DNA of 64,000 nt from Liolophura sinensis (GCF_032854445.1 NC_088301.1:37125187-37189186), one strand, 5' to 3'; positions 1 through 15,200 are shown, numbered from the stretch's first letter. The notes: a model not told the origin generated them from the sequence alone. Numbers and translations are program-made.

Positions 1-2013
1 AGGTAGACCTGAAATTCGCTTTCATATTTTGATTGACATCAATTCGCCAGTAACCTATAGTCTTTATCAAAGCACAAAGAAAGTCAGTCTATTAAAAGTA
101 GACCAGTCATCCGGTTTGTGCATATGTATTGATGGTATATCGCACCATTCTTTGACATGGTATTTAATGGGAGTGCGCTCTATTAAGGGTTTATGGTCTA
201 GAAAAATGTACCAGTGTGCAGAAAAGTACGCGTGTTGAAACGAGTTAAAAGGAGCGGGTTTGATCAATTTATTAACAGTAACTTAATGACTTAAGGTATA
301 TTTTTGAACTACGACTATAACCGCCAATGTCAACTATATAATTCTACATAATTATGTATTTATCTCCACCACATGACGATATTTTGTTCTCCACAAATGT
401 TTTGAAAAAGAAAATCTTATATCCCGATAGATTGAAACGACAACAACAACCCAGTAATACTGCAACCAATACAACCGGTTTGAGTTGTATGGAGGTAGAA
501 TAGAAGGAGGCACAACTATAAGGCTTCAAAGTGTTCAATGTACGTTACCGACACCTTGGGGGCAAATCTGTGTTGCGACAGGAGATTAGAGCTGTCTGGC
601 TCGGTCAGGCCTAGGCGCAAGCACTCTCGCGAAGTTGTCGCAGGCCAACAGCCAGGACACGTTTTGATAACGTTGATAGTTTTTAGTGCAAATTAAAATG
701 AATAAATGTTTTGAACATTGAAGCCTCTGTATATTGGTGAATATGCAGAGACAAAGAAAGCACATGCTGGCGTCTTGATCTTGGAATCAAACCAGCAAAG
801 CAGAAAATACATGTAGCATACATATGTAATATTAAAGTTTCTATGAAAATCATGTGAGTTGTTCATGGCTCTTTAATCAGCGTCCTTTATGCCTTCTATG
901 TAGTAAGAAACAAAATCTCCAGACGTTGCAGGGTCTGTATGGCAGCAGTGGCCATGTAAGCCTTGATGGCTATAATAAATCTGTTCTAAAGCGAGTAGTG
1001 ACATATTGTGGCAGTGCTTGGAGTGCAGAAATCAGATCTTCAGGTTGGTGTCTTTTATTTGCACGAGACTTGTTTGATAGCATTGAGAATCGGCTTGGAT
1101 CTTCGGTGAGTATGAAATTAACACTGTAAGCGTTGAGACTCAAGCAATGCTATGCGAATATAACAAAAAGAGTTGGAGTCTTGCAGGCTATTAACTTCCC
1201 GCTACTGAGTCACTCACTGACTCAACAGCCACTTTAAAAGCCAGTGCAAATTAATCATCATATCTTGTGCAGATAATTTTAGGACCTGTGACATAAATAC
1301 CACGGTCACAGATGAGGTAATAGTTATATTTATTTGTTTGGACAGATGTTGGTGCTAAATCTATATCCAGGCCAAGCAGGTGCAAAAAGCATGGTAATGT
1401 ATATCCACATTTCCTTTGCAGTAATTTCTAAATAATTTCCTTTATTAAAAGAGACGGGTTTCTTAAGACGACAGATATGATATCAGTCAGTGTCTTCATT
1501 TTCTTGCTCATAGTACCATAATCAGGGTTTCCATTTATCCTAAAAACCCAGAATACAGAATAGTACTGAATAAACAAGCCAGTAATGAATTGTGGTAAAA
1601 AGACATGAATTATTAAATTTTAGGAATAAGTATTTCTCATGACTTTTCTATGAACGTCCTCTTGTGCATGTGTATGTACTAAGGGTAATATAATGACTTT
1701 CATCGTATTAGAGGTCATCAGTGCATTTTTATTTGTTTATTATTTCAGTCAGATTGTGTGATATCTGAACTACAGGCGCTTAACAGTGCATTAAAGGTCT
1801 TAAGATATAAATCACTTCATTTTGCTATAAATACATGTAGAAGTCATGAATATAGGTAATGAATTATTACTAGATTTGGTCATGAAAATTCAGAAGCTGT
1901 CATGTATTTTTCTTTCAATATACCACTGGCCACCCAGCTTAGTGATTCGAAGTTTGTTAAAAATATCCACAAACTAATATTGTATTGTTAGTCTTCATTT
2001 TATGGGTGTGCAG
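1..2013. other. Upstream region, no firm exon
   Basis: This stretch lies 5' of the first supported exon of the lipid transfer protein gene. I see no exon here that joins in phase to the exon at 2014, which needs one base carried over from upstream. The signal-peptide exon should lie here or before the window. Two weak candidates exist: an open stretch at 854-1105 ending at a good donor (TCG|gtgagt) but in the wrong phase, and a short hydrophobic start at 1477. Otherwise AT-rich, no tRNA or rRNA seen. Confidence 0.5.
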
Positions 2014-3913
2014 ATTCATGGTTCTTGGAGAGGAAAGAATATCAATACACTTACACTGGTGTTGTCCAAAGTGCCATCACAGGGACAACAGACCACCGCT
2101 CAGGATTCATGTTCACTTGTGTTCTTCTGGTTACATCTCCAAGAAAGTGTGAAATGACATTGGAGGTAATTGGTTCATTCTATGTACTTGTGGCATTGAA
2201 TTGTGGTGATAATTTATTTTTTAACTAACTTAACCTGATATGTTGTTACATATTCATGCATGTATAATGTTTTATATTATTTTTGAAATTCATTTTAACT
2301 TTGAAGTTTTTAAGTTTATATTTCCTACTTCTGTAAGCCATGTTGACATATGTTATTCAGGTCAAGAAGTGTAACATTAAAGAACGTGCTGCCAACCCAA
2401 ACGATCAAAATGACTCTTTCCAAGAAATGCAAGAATCCAAAGATTTTTCAGCAAAGATGTCCAAGTAAGATATCTTCAGATAGTTACCACGAGTTCTTGT
2501 TTTGTGCATAATAAAATTCATGATGTATATTGACAACTTCATTTCAGTTAACAACAACTGACTATTAGTTTTTTTTGTTACTCTTTGGATAATAATCATA
2601 GGTGGTATTTAATTTTTAACTGGATGAGTAAAATATGCTTATAAAATGCCTAATGCTTTTTGTTTTCTGTAATATATGTATCAATAATTTTATACAGAAA
2701 GTATTTGTGTCAAATACAATACAGTGTTCAAAAACAAATTTTGATTTCCAGGAATTTGGTGTATTTCCAAATGAGGGAAGGACTGATTGTAGATGACACT
2801 GTTATAGTTGCGGACAATGAACCACTGGATGTCATGAATGTTAAACGAGGCATGCTTTCTGCCCTCCAGCTCAAAATGTTGAGCAAAGAACTGTATGAAT
2901 CACCTCAAACTGTGGTAAGTTAACTGGATGAGTTGGGCAGATATTGTCCTACTTGAACTTTGAGAAGAAAAGCCTTGAAATTCAGAGAATTAAAGACTTC
3001 ATTTTCAAGATTTTTTTGAACAATTGAAGAAAAAATGTTTATTCTTTTGTGCTGAAAGATTAAAGAATGTTGTTCGGGCCTTGTACACCTGCTAGTTTAT
3101 TATCTCAGCCAGTCTGCCTGTCTATTTGTATGTAATGAGGAAATATATTGATGTAGAATCACCCAGTTTACTTTATGTATGTAGGGGAATTGTGGAAAGT
3201 CTATTGAAATTCTACAATTGTGGATTTATTCAACTTCTCCAATATTTCCACACAGTATTGTTTTTTAAAAATTATATATGTATATATACTAATTAGAGAG
3301 AATTTTTATGTGACAAATCATACGTAAAATGTGGTAGAGAGTTCTGGAGGAAATCTCCCAGAAACAGTGAAACCTGTAGAAAACACTCTTGAATTTGCTT
3401 GTCTTCTCACCAATCATGCTTAATGAAGTGGGACAAGTATACCCCTCTTATTTTCTCTCCCAGGTAGACATTTATGGCTCATGCCCGACACAGTTTGAGA
3501 AAACAGGAGGCAGTTCAGCAGTTCACAGTCGTCGTGACCTGACTACCTGTTCTTATCCAGAAATCTTCTGGTACCAGTTTAGGTTCCATTCCATGATAAA
3601 TGAGCTCACAGGTGGCTATCTCAAGAAGAACTACACAGAGGTAATCCCTCACAAGGAAAGAGTATACTGTAATGAATTTGAGAATTATTCCAATTTGCAT
3701 CAATAGGGTCACGTGATAAATAACCTTGAAGTGTTTCATTAGGATTAGGCTAACAAAAAACTCCTTTAGTTGCTATATTTAGAGAGCACTAATTCAAATA
3801 TAATAGTGGTTGATATCTTTTATATGCTATGCTAGTTTGTTGCACACCAAAATGTAAATGGAAACAACAAAGAAAAACATTAATGAAAAAAAAGAAATCA
3901 TTAATGGATTATA

Positions 3914-3969
<56 letters not shown>

Positions 3970-6900
3970 TTTGATATTCTAAATGTGTTTTGAATCTGTC
4001 ATTTTTTTTGGTGATTTAAATTGCACCTCCACCACCACACAGGTGATCTACCCCTTTGAGTCAGCAATTGACTGTGACTACAAGATCAAGGGCTCCAACC
4101 TTGAAATGGTGACCTGTTTTCATCACCAGGCTATGATCCCATTTACCTACAATGGTTCTATCAAGGCAGGAGCGATGACAAACATCAGGTACATGAACCA
4201 TCTCCTCAGCTTTAAACCAGTAAAGTTAGTTAACACAACTTGTCAAAAGTATAAATGCAAATTTAAAAAAAAGAAAGTGTGAAGAAATGTCAGGTGTTAA
4301 TATTCAGGAAAACGGAACTACAGTAAGGTTGATGTAGCAGCCTTGCTTGATGCACAGCACTGAGAGGTAGAGCAAAGAAACAGGACTGGTTGGCCAGTGT
4401 CAGTACATGTGTAATGTAACTGGGTGCAGTGTCATGCCTCGTGTCTTTGGCATGATACTTCAGTGGCAACAAGCGTAATAAATTTAAGCAATGTCTCATG
4501 TTTTATACAAAAAATAAACAACAACTTATTTTCTTTCTATTTTAGCCAAGTCCTTGAGCTGGATGAGGTGGTAGCACACAGATCAAAGAAGATAGACCGT
4601 AGCTTGAAAGACAGGCATCTTGTCAAACTTGAGTATGATTTTGGGGAACCAGAACAATCCGATGTCACTTCAGATGACATGTTTGACCTCCTGTATGAGA
4701 TGAGGGAGGCTGCATCATCCAATGTGAAGAACATCCCATATCTTTTCAACAAATGTGTTCAACAGTTACGATCTGCATCAACAGAGTTGATAAAAGAAGC
4801 CTATGACAAAGTGAAAACTTGCACTGCGTCAAAATGTGACAGGAAAACAAAGGTAATAGAAACTCTACCTGGCTTACTTTTTCCTTTTTCTTTATTTTTC
4901 AGTTATTTTAGTTGTTTTTTAAGCCCTGTGATGGCAACCAGTATATTACGGATGTAAGCAGAGGCAACCATCAATCTTCAATAATAACATCAATAATAAC
5001 CAATGGCAAGCTGTACTGGCAAACTGTTCCATGTGACATATATGTCATAGTGATGCTTGGCCTAAGGTTTGCTGAATTTAAGCACCTTAACCTCTAGGCT
5101 ACCAGTCGTTACAGGGGTTTAACTCTTCCACTAAATAATCTTGAGCAGCAATCAGTAAATTGTGCATACTCAAATGTATATTCAAAGTGGACTGTTAAAA
5201 TATATATAATTTAAAACCGCTACATGTACGTACACCTTATGAAACATGTTAAAGGAAGAAGATGTTAGTAGTAGTTTAGTCAATTGATGCCCTAGACGAC
5301 ATGCGTAAGGAAAGAATAAGGGGATTAGCAGCAAACTATTTGATTTATTGATTTATTTGATTTATTTGATTGGTGTATTTGATTATGCTGTACTCAAGAA
5401 TATTTCACTTATAGGATGGTGGCCATCATAATGGTGGGAGGAAAGGTGCAAAATATTGGCTGGGAGACAACTGAATATGGCCAGAAATAATTGACCAATA
5501 AGATCACATGTTAAAATCTAGCTTTTTATCCTGGATTGCATGGATGACCTTTTCTCCTTCAATCCTACTTCCATTGGATAAACCTCATTGATTATTCTTG
5601 TGTAAATATGAGAAAGGATGAAACAAACAGTGAAATAATGGTTTTCAAGCAAGCCTGTAGAGCTTGGGTGGTTTTCAGTATTTGTGCCAGTGCTATGAAT
5701 ACAGTACAGCTCATCTTGTGTTCATTGCTTCTAGTAAAACCTCTACATAGCTGAGAGTACTGTGAATGGTGCTTTGATCTGTAACCTTACTTTATACACA
5801 ATGGCATGCTTTCATTATGGCCTTTCAACAAGTTCTTTTAAATTGATTAGCCTCAGACTGGGAGCCTAATGAAAAAATGAAGCTGCATGTAACTGATTTT
5901 TAAATGTTGCTTTCCCTTCCAGGCTGTGATGGACTCATTCATGGTGGATGGTCTGATGTCATGTGGTACTCCTGCTTGCATCAGTGAGATTTCGCGACAC
6001 ATTGCTGAAACTCAGATTGACAGTTACCTTGTGTCCGCATTCTTGCTGGACCTGGCACTTAATTACAACTCAGCCACAGATAGTATTGTGTCAAATGTGC
6101 TGGTAACTATAAGGAATTTTACATTTTCTTCTTGCACAATATAAATCCCTTCCAACAGATTAATTTATTTATATATTATACATGTTTGTTATTTCTTGCT
6201 CTTGTTAAGACACACTAACAAAATGTTTGTGTAACATTCTCCTGTTGTTATACATGTAATTGTAGCCATTTGAAATAATTAAAGTTTTAAAGTAGTCATA
6301 CCTATTTTTTCTCAGTTATTGCCAGCTAGCAATACAACAGTAAGCTGTACGTGAGAAAAAATATACATCAGATGAACTAATATGTAAGGATAATCTAAGC
6401 TTGTTATGGCTTTGGTTATTATTCTTGTGGCTTAACATGATTTCTAGAGCTTATTTTATCTTTCATAAACAGGAGATTTGTAAAACAAAGAAGACTGGAA
6501 ATTGTCTGCTGTGGTTGAGTGGAGTGGTCAGAGCCTATGGGGCAAAACTGGACAAGGAACAACTGCAAAATGTTTGTACATCAAATTTAACACTAAAAAA
6601 AAATCAAAAACTAATTGAATAGGGTAAATTGGTAAATTATTAGGTCTTTGCTGCATGAGACAGATGTAAGAAAGTTGCGCAAGGCAGGCCTCAATATAAA
6701 AAGAAAATTAAAGCAAAATAAAAGAGATATATTTTAGATATTTCATGTGTTCACAAAATTCACACTACAGATAATAAAGTTGATATATTTTGTTTTAGAA
6801 ACAAGTGTAAAATATCATTTTGAAATGCTTTTTTTTGGAAATAAATGACCTATTCTTGTACAATGTCTTGTTTAAGACAAATATTACTGTGTACTCAATC

Positions 6901-8877
6901 TGATTTCAGCCAGGAGGGAACCATTGCACATTGACTTTCTTTGGCAAGGCTCCTTACTTAAAGCCTATAAACTGAGCAACTGACAGTTAAATATCAAACA
7001 CCAAGGCCTCTCACAATGGGCAATGTCATGTGGCTTTGACTGAGTTCATGTCTTCGTGTTTGTCCGCATATCCTCTCATATACATGTAACTTCAACTCTT
7101 TATAACCTGTTACATATAACTAAATGTACCTTAATACAGAGACTTTCCTAAGTTAAGTGAATATTTTCTGTCTTGTATCAGTTTCATTTGAATTATAGGT
7201 GAAGTTTAATATTTTTCAATTGATCCACTTTCAGCAAGATGGGTCTGTGTACAAAACATTGCGCTACATCAGAGACCAGCTGGGAGAAAATTGCAAACCT
7301 GGCATATTCAAGAAGGACTCTGACAATCCTGAACAACTGACTGAGTTTCTTACTGCTTTAAAGGTCTATACATTTCTCATTTTATGATATTGCAGGTTAC
7401 TATGATCTTTCTTAAGCCAGGTGTCTTTTCATGTGAATTACATAGTGACTGAGGTTTTGTGGAAATGAAAGTGGTGTGTATTCTCTTAAACGGCAACCTG
7501 TTTGGATGTGACAATCATTGATTTCTTTTATTGATCTCTTTCAACTGACAAATCATACAGTAATCATTTCTGTTCCAGGCTGTGGGTACCATTGGCCATT
7601 TTGCTCAAGTGTCATTTGATGAAACCATGACTAAAACCAGACAACTGGTTCCAGCTCTCCTTAACTGTGCCGAAAACTCAGAACTTCCAGATGTTGTTGT
7701 CAGATCGGCTCTCCAGGTAACAATTTAACATATAAGCCACCTGGTTAAACAGTCACACAGTAAAGCCACTTGATTAGAGCTCTGTTTAAGTTCAAAAAAT
7801 ATTTACTGTTAATTGTTCATAGCCTGTATACAGACAGTCATTAAACAATATCTTTTAGCAGTATATATTAATGGCAAGTGAATTTAAAAAATTCATCAAT
7901 CACTGAGTCCATCTCTTTATTGGTTCAACATTGCAGCTTTCAGAACCTCTGTATCCTGATTTTAATAACCATTAATGTCAAGGGCCTAGTGGTTTCTGCT
8001 GTCACCTGCCATACCTGTAAGTTAAGTCTTTTTGACAACAGTATTATACAGCCGTATAGATAAAACCAGGCAAACTTAACAATTTTGTACTTCTTCTTTG
8101 TAATCAGGTAAATTATAGAATATAGATAATCTTGTGCGTGTTCACAGGCGCTACAGAAGATGTACCTGGATGACAACATTAGAGAGAGGCTCTTCCGTCT
8201 GACCAACGACCCTACACAAACTGTCATTGTGAGAACAACAGCTTTTGGCATTCTTGTGCGAGATGAAAAACGATCAACACTGAAGAGTATCCTTCAGCTA
8301 TTAAAGGAAGAGAAAAACTTCCATCTGCGTACTTACATGCTCTCCAGTGTTGTCAACATTTTGGAGTCAAGTGATCCAAGGTTTCGTAGGTAAGTACACA
8401 AGTCACATCAGTTAGTTGATGATTTCAGCACTTTGTTTTTGAAGATAAAAGGTGTATTTCTATGTTGTTCATCTTATTCTAATCCTACAAGAGATTAATT
8501 TTAATTTTACTTCAAGAGTATTATTATTTGTGTGTGCATTGTGTGTGTTTATAGTGCACATACGATGTGCGTACGTGCATTTGCAATATCTGTTTTTCTT
8601 CTGTCCTTCAGCCTGCAGTCTATGTGGAAAACACTGTTGTCAGAATTGAAGGAAACTCTACCCGAGCTGGATATTTTCCTGTACAGAAAGTCTCGTTATG
8701 GAGAACTCTCTCGGGTAGTCGTCATACCAGTGCTTAACACCGAACTGGGCATAACAGCAGAGGTTAACATTGTGTATGAGCCGACCAGCTTCTTGCCACA
8801 ATCTCTCACTGTCAACATCAGTGTTAACCGTAATGATGTGGTTCATCATCTCTTTGAAGTGGGTGCTGACCTTTCTG
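2014..8877 (+). CDS. Exons 1-12: vitellogenin N-terminal (lipovitellin-like) module
   Basis: Exons: 2014-2165, 2361-2464, 2752-2914, 3464-3640, 4043-4188, 4546-4852, 5923-6102, 6473-6571, 7235-7363, 7579-7716, 8148-8389, 8612-8877. Exon 1 holds the beta-barrel start (EYQYTYTG) and a KCEMTLEVKKC cysteine pair. Exon 3 has the family signature NVKRGMLSALQ. Exon 4 has VDIYGSCPTQFE and exon 5 IDCDYKIKGS, both typical of the receptor-binding beta-barrel. Exons 6-11 read as the superhelical alpha-domain (for example VVRSALQ and LRTYMLSSVVNILES), and exon 12 opens the lipid-cavity beta-sheet. The exon 8 donor (AAT|gtttgt) is weak but is the only one that keeps phase. The window does not show a signal peptide for this module. 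Confidence 0.9.
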
Positions 8878-11800
8878 GTAAGAGTGAACAATTACACCTC
8901 TTCGGCAATAATGCAAATAAAAAAGTGGCGACCTTTCTGGTAACAGTAATAGCTAAAGTGCCTGAAAATGATTTCTTATACAAAAACCCAAAATGAACTG
9001 AATGCAGTTGCAGTCGTTCAGTGCCAGGTTTATGCATTAGACCTAGTAGAAAGAGTATTATCAAGTAATTAATATATTATTGTTAAGTACCAGTATGCAA
9101 TAATCAGGAATTTCACTTACTGCTTCAACGTGACAACTATGAAACACTTTTCTAATATTGAGCCTTCCTAGACATTTCAGACCTCTTCAGAAACTCTCTG
9201 TTAGGATTTTGAATCACTCAGTAGGGAAGATACAAACTACAAATTCAGCTTATTGTTTTATTGTAGAGCATCGATACATAAATTTTAAATATATTTAGCT
9301 CAAGTTATGTTCTTGTCAGTGATCTTTTCATTGTGTTCTTTGAATCATCTTTTGTGTTTCAGTGCTTTGTATTGAAGGAATTGGACATAGATTAGGTACT
9401 TATAAAACCTGTGCAGTGGTCAGTTTTGAAAAACCTGCAATGTTTTTTTTTTTTTTTGTCGTTTTTCCAGGTTTTGAAATGATAACAGAAGCCTTGTTTG
9501 GTGAGAAGAAAAATTCGTCAAAAATGGGAGCCAAGGAAATTCTACAGTTCTTGACTAGTGGAATGACTTTGCCCAAAATCCAGGCTGCCATGGCACAAAT
9601 GGAAGCTGCTCGCAAAGCTGCTGCAAAAGCTGCCCAGGCTGGTGGAGCTGGGAAATTACCACCTGGGTTCAAGTTGCCTCCAGGATTTAAGCTGCCCCCT
9701 GATGGCAAACTACCACCTGGGATGAAGTTACCCCCTGGCTTTAAGCTACCTGGAGGAGGTGGTGCTGCCTCACCAGGAAAAGGTGCACCTGGGCCTGGAT
9801 CTCTGCCACCAATGCCTCCAGGAATGGCGACCTTGATGGAAATGCTGAGAAAACCAAACATGTCCTATATCCCGGATGATTTTAGATCACGGTTCCAAAA
9901 GATCTTTGAAGACGTGAACTATCCTCGCTTGACCTTTCCGTCTGGTCATATATATGTGAAGTTCAAAGGTGAGCTCTTGTTTGCAGAACTTAGATTCCCA
10001 TGCAGTAACCTTGAATGTATCAACACTTAGTATGTATGTGTTAAGAAGAAGTGAAGTCAGTGTTATTTTTGTGCCACAGAGTTCATTTCCGTACTCTTCT
10101 TTATATACATAGGTGTGGAACTGGGCTATACAACATTGGAGACATTGTTTGCCAAAGCAAAGACTGTCAGTACGGCCAAAGGTGTGTTACAGATGATCAG
10201 CCTGCAGAAGCTGATTGACCAGCTTGCCAAGGGAAAGAACTTTGTGACAGGATTCTTTGCCAAGTTTTTGGATGTTCACAAGACCATCCCAACCCAATTA
10301 GGGCTACCTCTGAAACTAAGCGTGGACGGCACTAGAGCCCTGCTGGTGGACATATTCGTGAAGGCAAATATAAAGGGCATTGCTGTAAAGGGAGAGCCTG
10401 TGAATGGAAATGCAACTGCTGGAGTTAGGCAAGTATATTTACAGGAGATTGTGCTTCATGTGCAATGGACCTTTGATAGTTAGATTCAATTTCCTCCTAG
10501 TATTTAAAACAATCCAATGGTGTGGAAATTTCTTTTATTCTGATACAGTGTACAGTTTTATTCTGATACAGTGTAAATAGATTTGCCTTTTGGAGCGGAA
10601 AATTATGCCATCTAAGTTTCCATGATACTTATGGTAGATACCTTGTCCATTTTCACAGAACTTCAGTACTGTTATCACATTTACAAAGCTATCATTACGC
10701 TATCATAGTGTGCACGTAACTTTATATGGGCGATTAGCGCGGTATGCATTATGTTGCTGTAGCAGTTAAAGGCTTGCAATGTTAAAAGGGCTTTGTAAAT
10801 CCAGCCCCTGGTCACTACAGTAGTTATGTGGATGTAACAGTGTTGAAAAGCTACATGAAACCAGATATCAGAAATGCTTTTGATATTTGTTCATGTATCA
10901 TTTTCCTCTTGAATATATTTAAATTGTGTCTATGTTATTTTTTCTTCTTTTTTTTTTCTTTTGTGTATTTCAGTGGTGCTTGGCAATTTTCAGGGGAGAT
11001 ATCTGTGCCAATGCCTACTCTACCATACAGAACTGGTCTAAAGACAAACTTGACCAACGTTGTTAATGTGAGCATTGGCGGAGGGCTGGCGTTCGCTCAA
11101 CGGGAACTCACCTTCTTTCGGGAAAACATAGAGGGCCCAAGGAATCTGCTGTCTGTGCGGTACATATCACATGACTTTTTTTTGAAAATGCCACCTTTTG
11201 TCTGTTATGAGAATTCTTACAAATAAAAGGTGAACAGGTACTGCTTGAATGTAAACAGGAATGCATGTTATGTAAAAAAGGGCACTTCTGTATATGAAGA
11301 GTAATATTTTGTGTACATGCATTTTTGTTCCTAAACAGGTGTATGTTTTACTTTTTGAACAGGTGCCTAACTATTTTACTATATGGACATAAAATACTTC
11401 CACCTGACATATCTTAGTGTGATCAAGGTGTGTTTAATTTGATCATAGTATATCCTTAAAGGCAAGAAAGCACTAATGTGAAGTATATGTCAGATAAAAG
11501 ACCTTTAAACACTGTTCATTAAAATAGTTAAATCATGTTTTAAGATTTTTTTCAACCTAGTAAAATGCATTTGAAAACTTTGGTTGAATGTGAGTTCAGT
11601 CAGGTTTTTATCACTTAGCTCAAATAGGTTGCTAGATGTCATCAGTCAAAATGCATATACATGTATGTATAGATATATGAATGCTGAAGTCTGAAGATGA
11701 CTTGATCTTCAAACTAACCATTTCAAGCTAAATATATATGGATGTGATGGCCGTAGAATCAGAATCCGTTAAGCCATTTTACTCGGTTGGAAAATGCTAA

Positions 11801-12191
11801 AAAAAAAAAATAAATTGAACCATTTTCTTGAATAGTGTTTGGTGGTCTTAGGTCTGAAATATTCTTCATTTTAGTGTTTTCTTTGCCTTTAAACTGTATA
11901 TTTTAGTATCAGTTTATCAGTCAGTGAGTGATGAACTAGGCAACTGGCCATCTTTAATGTAAAGCTCTGTTTTGTTGCATCAGGCCCTTCACCAATGTTG
12001 TCTTGAATTAGAATTCTGCACTCACTGTTTTGGCAGCGCTTTCAGTTCTGAATTTTGTCAGGTACCTTGTCAGGAAGGGCACTAGCTACCACCAGTCACT
12101 CGGGTTTTCTCATCCATGAACCTAACTGCAATCATACAAGCCACAAGTGATTGAGCATTTTGTTAAACAGTAATCATATGTGTATATATAT

Positions 12192-12223
<32 letters not shown>

Positions 12224-15200
12224 GTATATTAAATCCATCTTAATTTTCTTGCTTGATATTGTTGCAGAGGTGATTTGTACCTGCTACACAGAGATACAGA
12301 GGAGATGTTGTCCGGGTCTACAGATCACACTGTGAATCATGAGAAATGCACGTCTCCAAAGTTAACCAAGGTGACAGGAAGGAAGCTGTGCTGGGTGGCC
12401 ACTTATCAGAACGCCTCCGAGTCAGAGGCTTATCCGTATTTCCCATTAACTGGGCCAGTTAGCGCTGACCTCATCCTCAGCCCAGTGGACCCGTAAGTCG
12501 ATTAATCGATGTTAGTACGATCAAAATGAAACACCAAAAAAAAAACCCACAAAAATCAGTGGGTTTGTATGAAGTGTAATGGTGTGTTATGCCAGAAGTG
12601 AGAAGAAATGTGGTCATAGATGTGTTCCATGGGTCATTCTGATGGCCTTCAGAAGACACAGTGTGATGTCTCAGTGTGAACTGAGTAAAGCCATTTGAGC
12701 AAAAACGCCGCAAAGCTAGGCATAAACGAGAACTATAGAGAGAGCCTCAACTCAACTGGTTGTGCGAAATTGGTCTCAGTCACAGATGTACCTTCCAAAA
12801 ACTACTACTCATCAGGTTGCCTTTTCGAGGAGGAACTCGGAAGAACCAACCACTTTCTTCTTGTACGTTGCATTTTGTGAGCAAACATGTGGGTAATGGT
12901 TATGTAATAAAGGAAAAAACACAAGAATTCAAAACTTTAGGCAGTTTTGTTACAGGCGGGAAGGATGTTTTACTAGTTCCCCAGTTCTGACAATTCTGGT
13001 TGAGTTCGATGATTATTTCGCATACACGAGTGTCAGCAACAGTCATATTGAGTTCAGTTGAATCTTAAGCTCAAATGCATGCCAAGCTTTACACAGGCCG
13101 TTGACATACTGCTCGGTTGAGATAGTGATGCTGCCAGTTAGCTACGGGGTTCGTTACAGGACCGGGAACAAATGGATAGCGTGCAACCTTGGATGTTTGT
13201 TGGGTTATTGGTACAGCGTAGCAGTTTCGTCTGGGTTCTGCACATTTCATCCATCTGGAATCTGAACTCCTAGGGCAAGGCATCATCAAAGTCAGAGTAC
13301 AGGAGATATTACTGTAATTTCAACTAAATTCTCTGTCATAGTTTATTTTTTCTCAATCTTCTTCTTCAGCAGTACACTTCTGGGTGAATTCAGATTTTTT
13401 ACTTTTTATTGTGCTTCTTATAATCTTTCAATTTTGGAAAAATGTTTCATGTATTATTCTGTTATTAATATGTTTGCTTTTACATTTGTAATTTATTGAG
13501 AGTTTTACATTATTTACTGTTGTTGTTGTAGTGAATTGCATAGGTACAACCTTGTGTTCAAACTGAAGCATGAAGTTAAGCCTGTTGAAGGTGCACAGGA
13601 TCCCAAAGCAGTCCATTTAATTCGTTACACAACTGTTGAATACACAGCTCCTGGTAAGGGCAGTTTGACTTATAATTCTTTACTGATAGTGACATTTCGT
13701 GGTATTGAATTTTAATAAACAGCATCAATTTTTTTTTTTCAACAGAACTTGGTTGCATGATGCAAGACAGTTTGTTGTATAGAATTTAAAAGAGACTGAG
13801 GCTCCATGACCAGTTACGCATCAGGCACTAGTTTTGTACACTGTTCTATTTGTATTCAACAAACATTATGGCCGTCGTTGTGCTGCTGTGAAGTGTCATA
13901 CATGCTTATGTCTCAAACCAATAAGGGGACATGTATTGCAAAAGCAATATTTCCAGATAGTTTGTTAAATGTGATATGGTGCTGGAACACAGCATAAACA
14001 TTGATCTGTTACAGTATACTGTATATCACCTAAAAATGCTCTTTCAGAAGCATTTAAAGGCCTTCAAAGATTTAAAGACTATTTTTGATCGGAAATCAAA
14101 CAGCCCAAAAAACACTCAAGTGGCCGTATAGTGATCGATCAGTCAGAAACAAGTAGAATGTCACTTGAAAAATACCAAACTTACGTTAAAATACAGTAGT
14201 TACAATAACCATGCTTCTTCAGCGATGCCCAGTGAGGTTTAGGAAATAGTTAGAACAGCACAGGACAGTGAAGTGACAACTGAATCATTGCGATTGCTTT
14301 GTATGTTTTATAGGTGAATCTCTTCAGCGCCAGGTTTTGGCTGAGTTTAAGCGGAATATGAACACAACAGCGCTTGAAGCGACAGTTTCCATCCCTGAGT
14401 ATGATAATACTCTTCTGACGTTCAGTACGGCATTTCATCCACCCACTGCTGAGTCACCATCCAGCTTTAAACATTGGAACCTCACACTTGAGAGAGGGGG
14501 CAAAACACAATATGAATTGGGTGTAAATGTGAGCCATATGTGTATTTGTAGATTTACAAAGAACGCTTGTTTGGAAATATCAGTTATTATATTTATTATA
14601 GACCTTTTCTGTGGCCTAGTGGTTAGAGCGTCCGGGTCATGGGTCATACCAAAGACTGTAAAGTTTAACAATGTTAAACCCCAAGCATACACACATACAT
14701 ATAATGAATAAGGAGTTCTTACCTAGAGCTCCCATGACTAATGTCATTGCTTGTTCAAATCAAGCTCTCGCTGGTAAGGCTGTGACTTTTAGCCTGAAGG
14801 TTTGTCAGATAAAAGGCAAAGAGAAGTGGCATAGAAAAATGTCAGAAATCCTTGAGTATGGCTTTAGGCACCAACAGTATAATACATTGTACAATCTAAT
14901 TAATGGCCAAAACTGTTATGTGTAAACAGAGTTTGGATGAATTGATTTTGCCAGCTACATGATTAAATAAATTAATTAACATCTTAAAACTTTTCAGCAA
15001 AATGATGTCACTTCTGAAGTGGGGTGTGAATAGGGGCTAACTGTGAACAAATGTGACGTGACAGGTTGGAAATGAACCAACATTAAAATGCAGTATATTT
15101 ACATTATCCTTAAAATTCCAAATAAGACAAGATATTTTACTCTGAAGTTTCAGTAACTTATATGGAAAGGAAAATAAGAGTAAAAAGTACTACAATTATG

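Noticed and set aside
854-1129. 91-codon open frame ending near a strong donor (gtgagt)
   Set aside because: Its phase does not fit the first supported exon and the protein resembles no lipoprotein N-terminus. Possibly an unrelated or chance frame.
1477-1518. Signal-peptide-like start MISVSVFIFLLIVP
   Set aside because: Hydrophobic and well placed, but no donor in phase 1 to join exon 2014. Too weak to call.
9400-9861. 153-codon minus-strand frame rich in Gly and Pro
   Set aside because: It is the antisense shadow of the KLPPGx repeat exon.
14250-14438. Minus-strand frames within the lipid transfer gene, as here
   Set aside because: Shadows of plus-strand exons; no independent splice or domain evidence.
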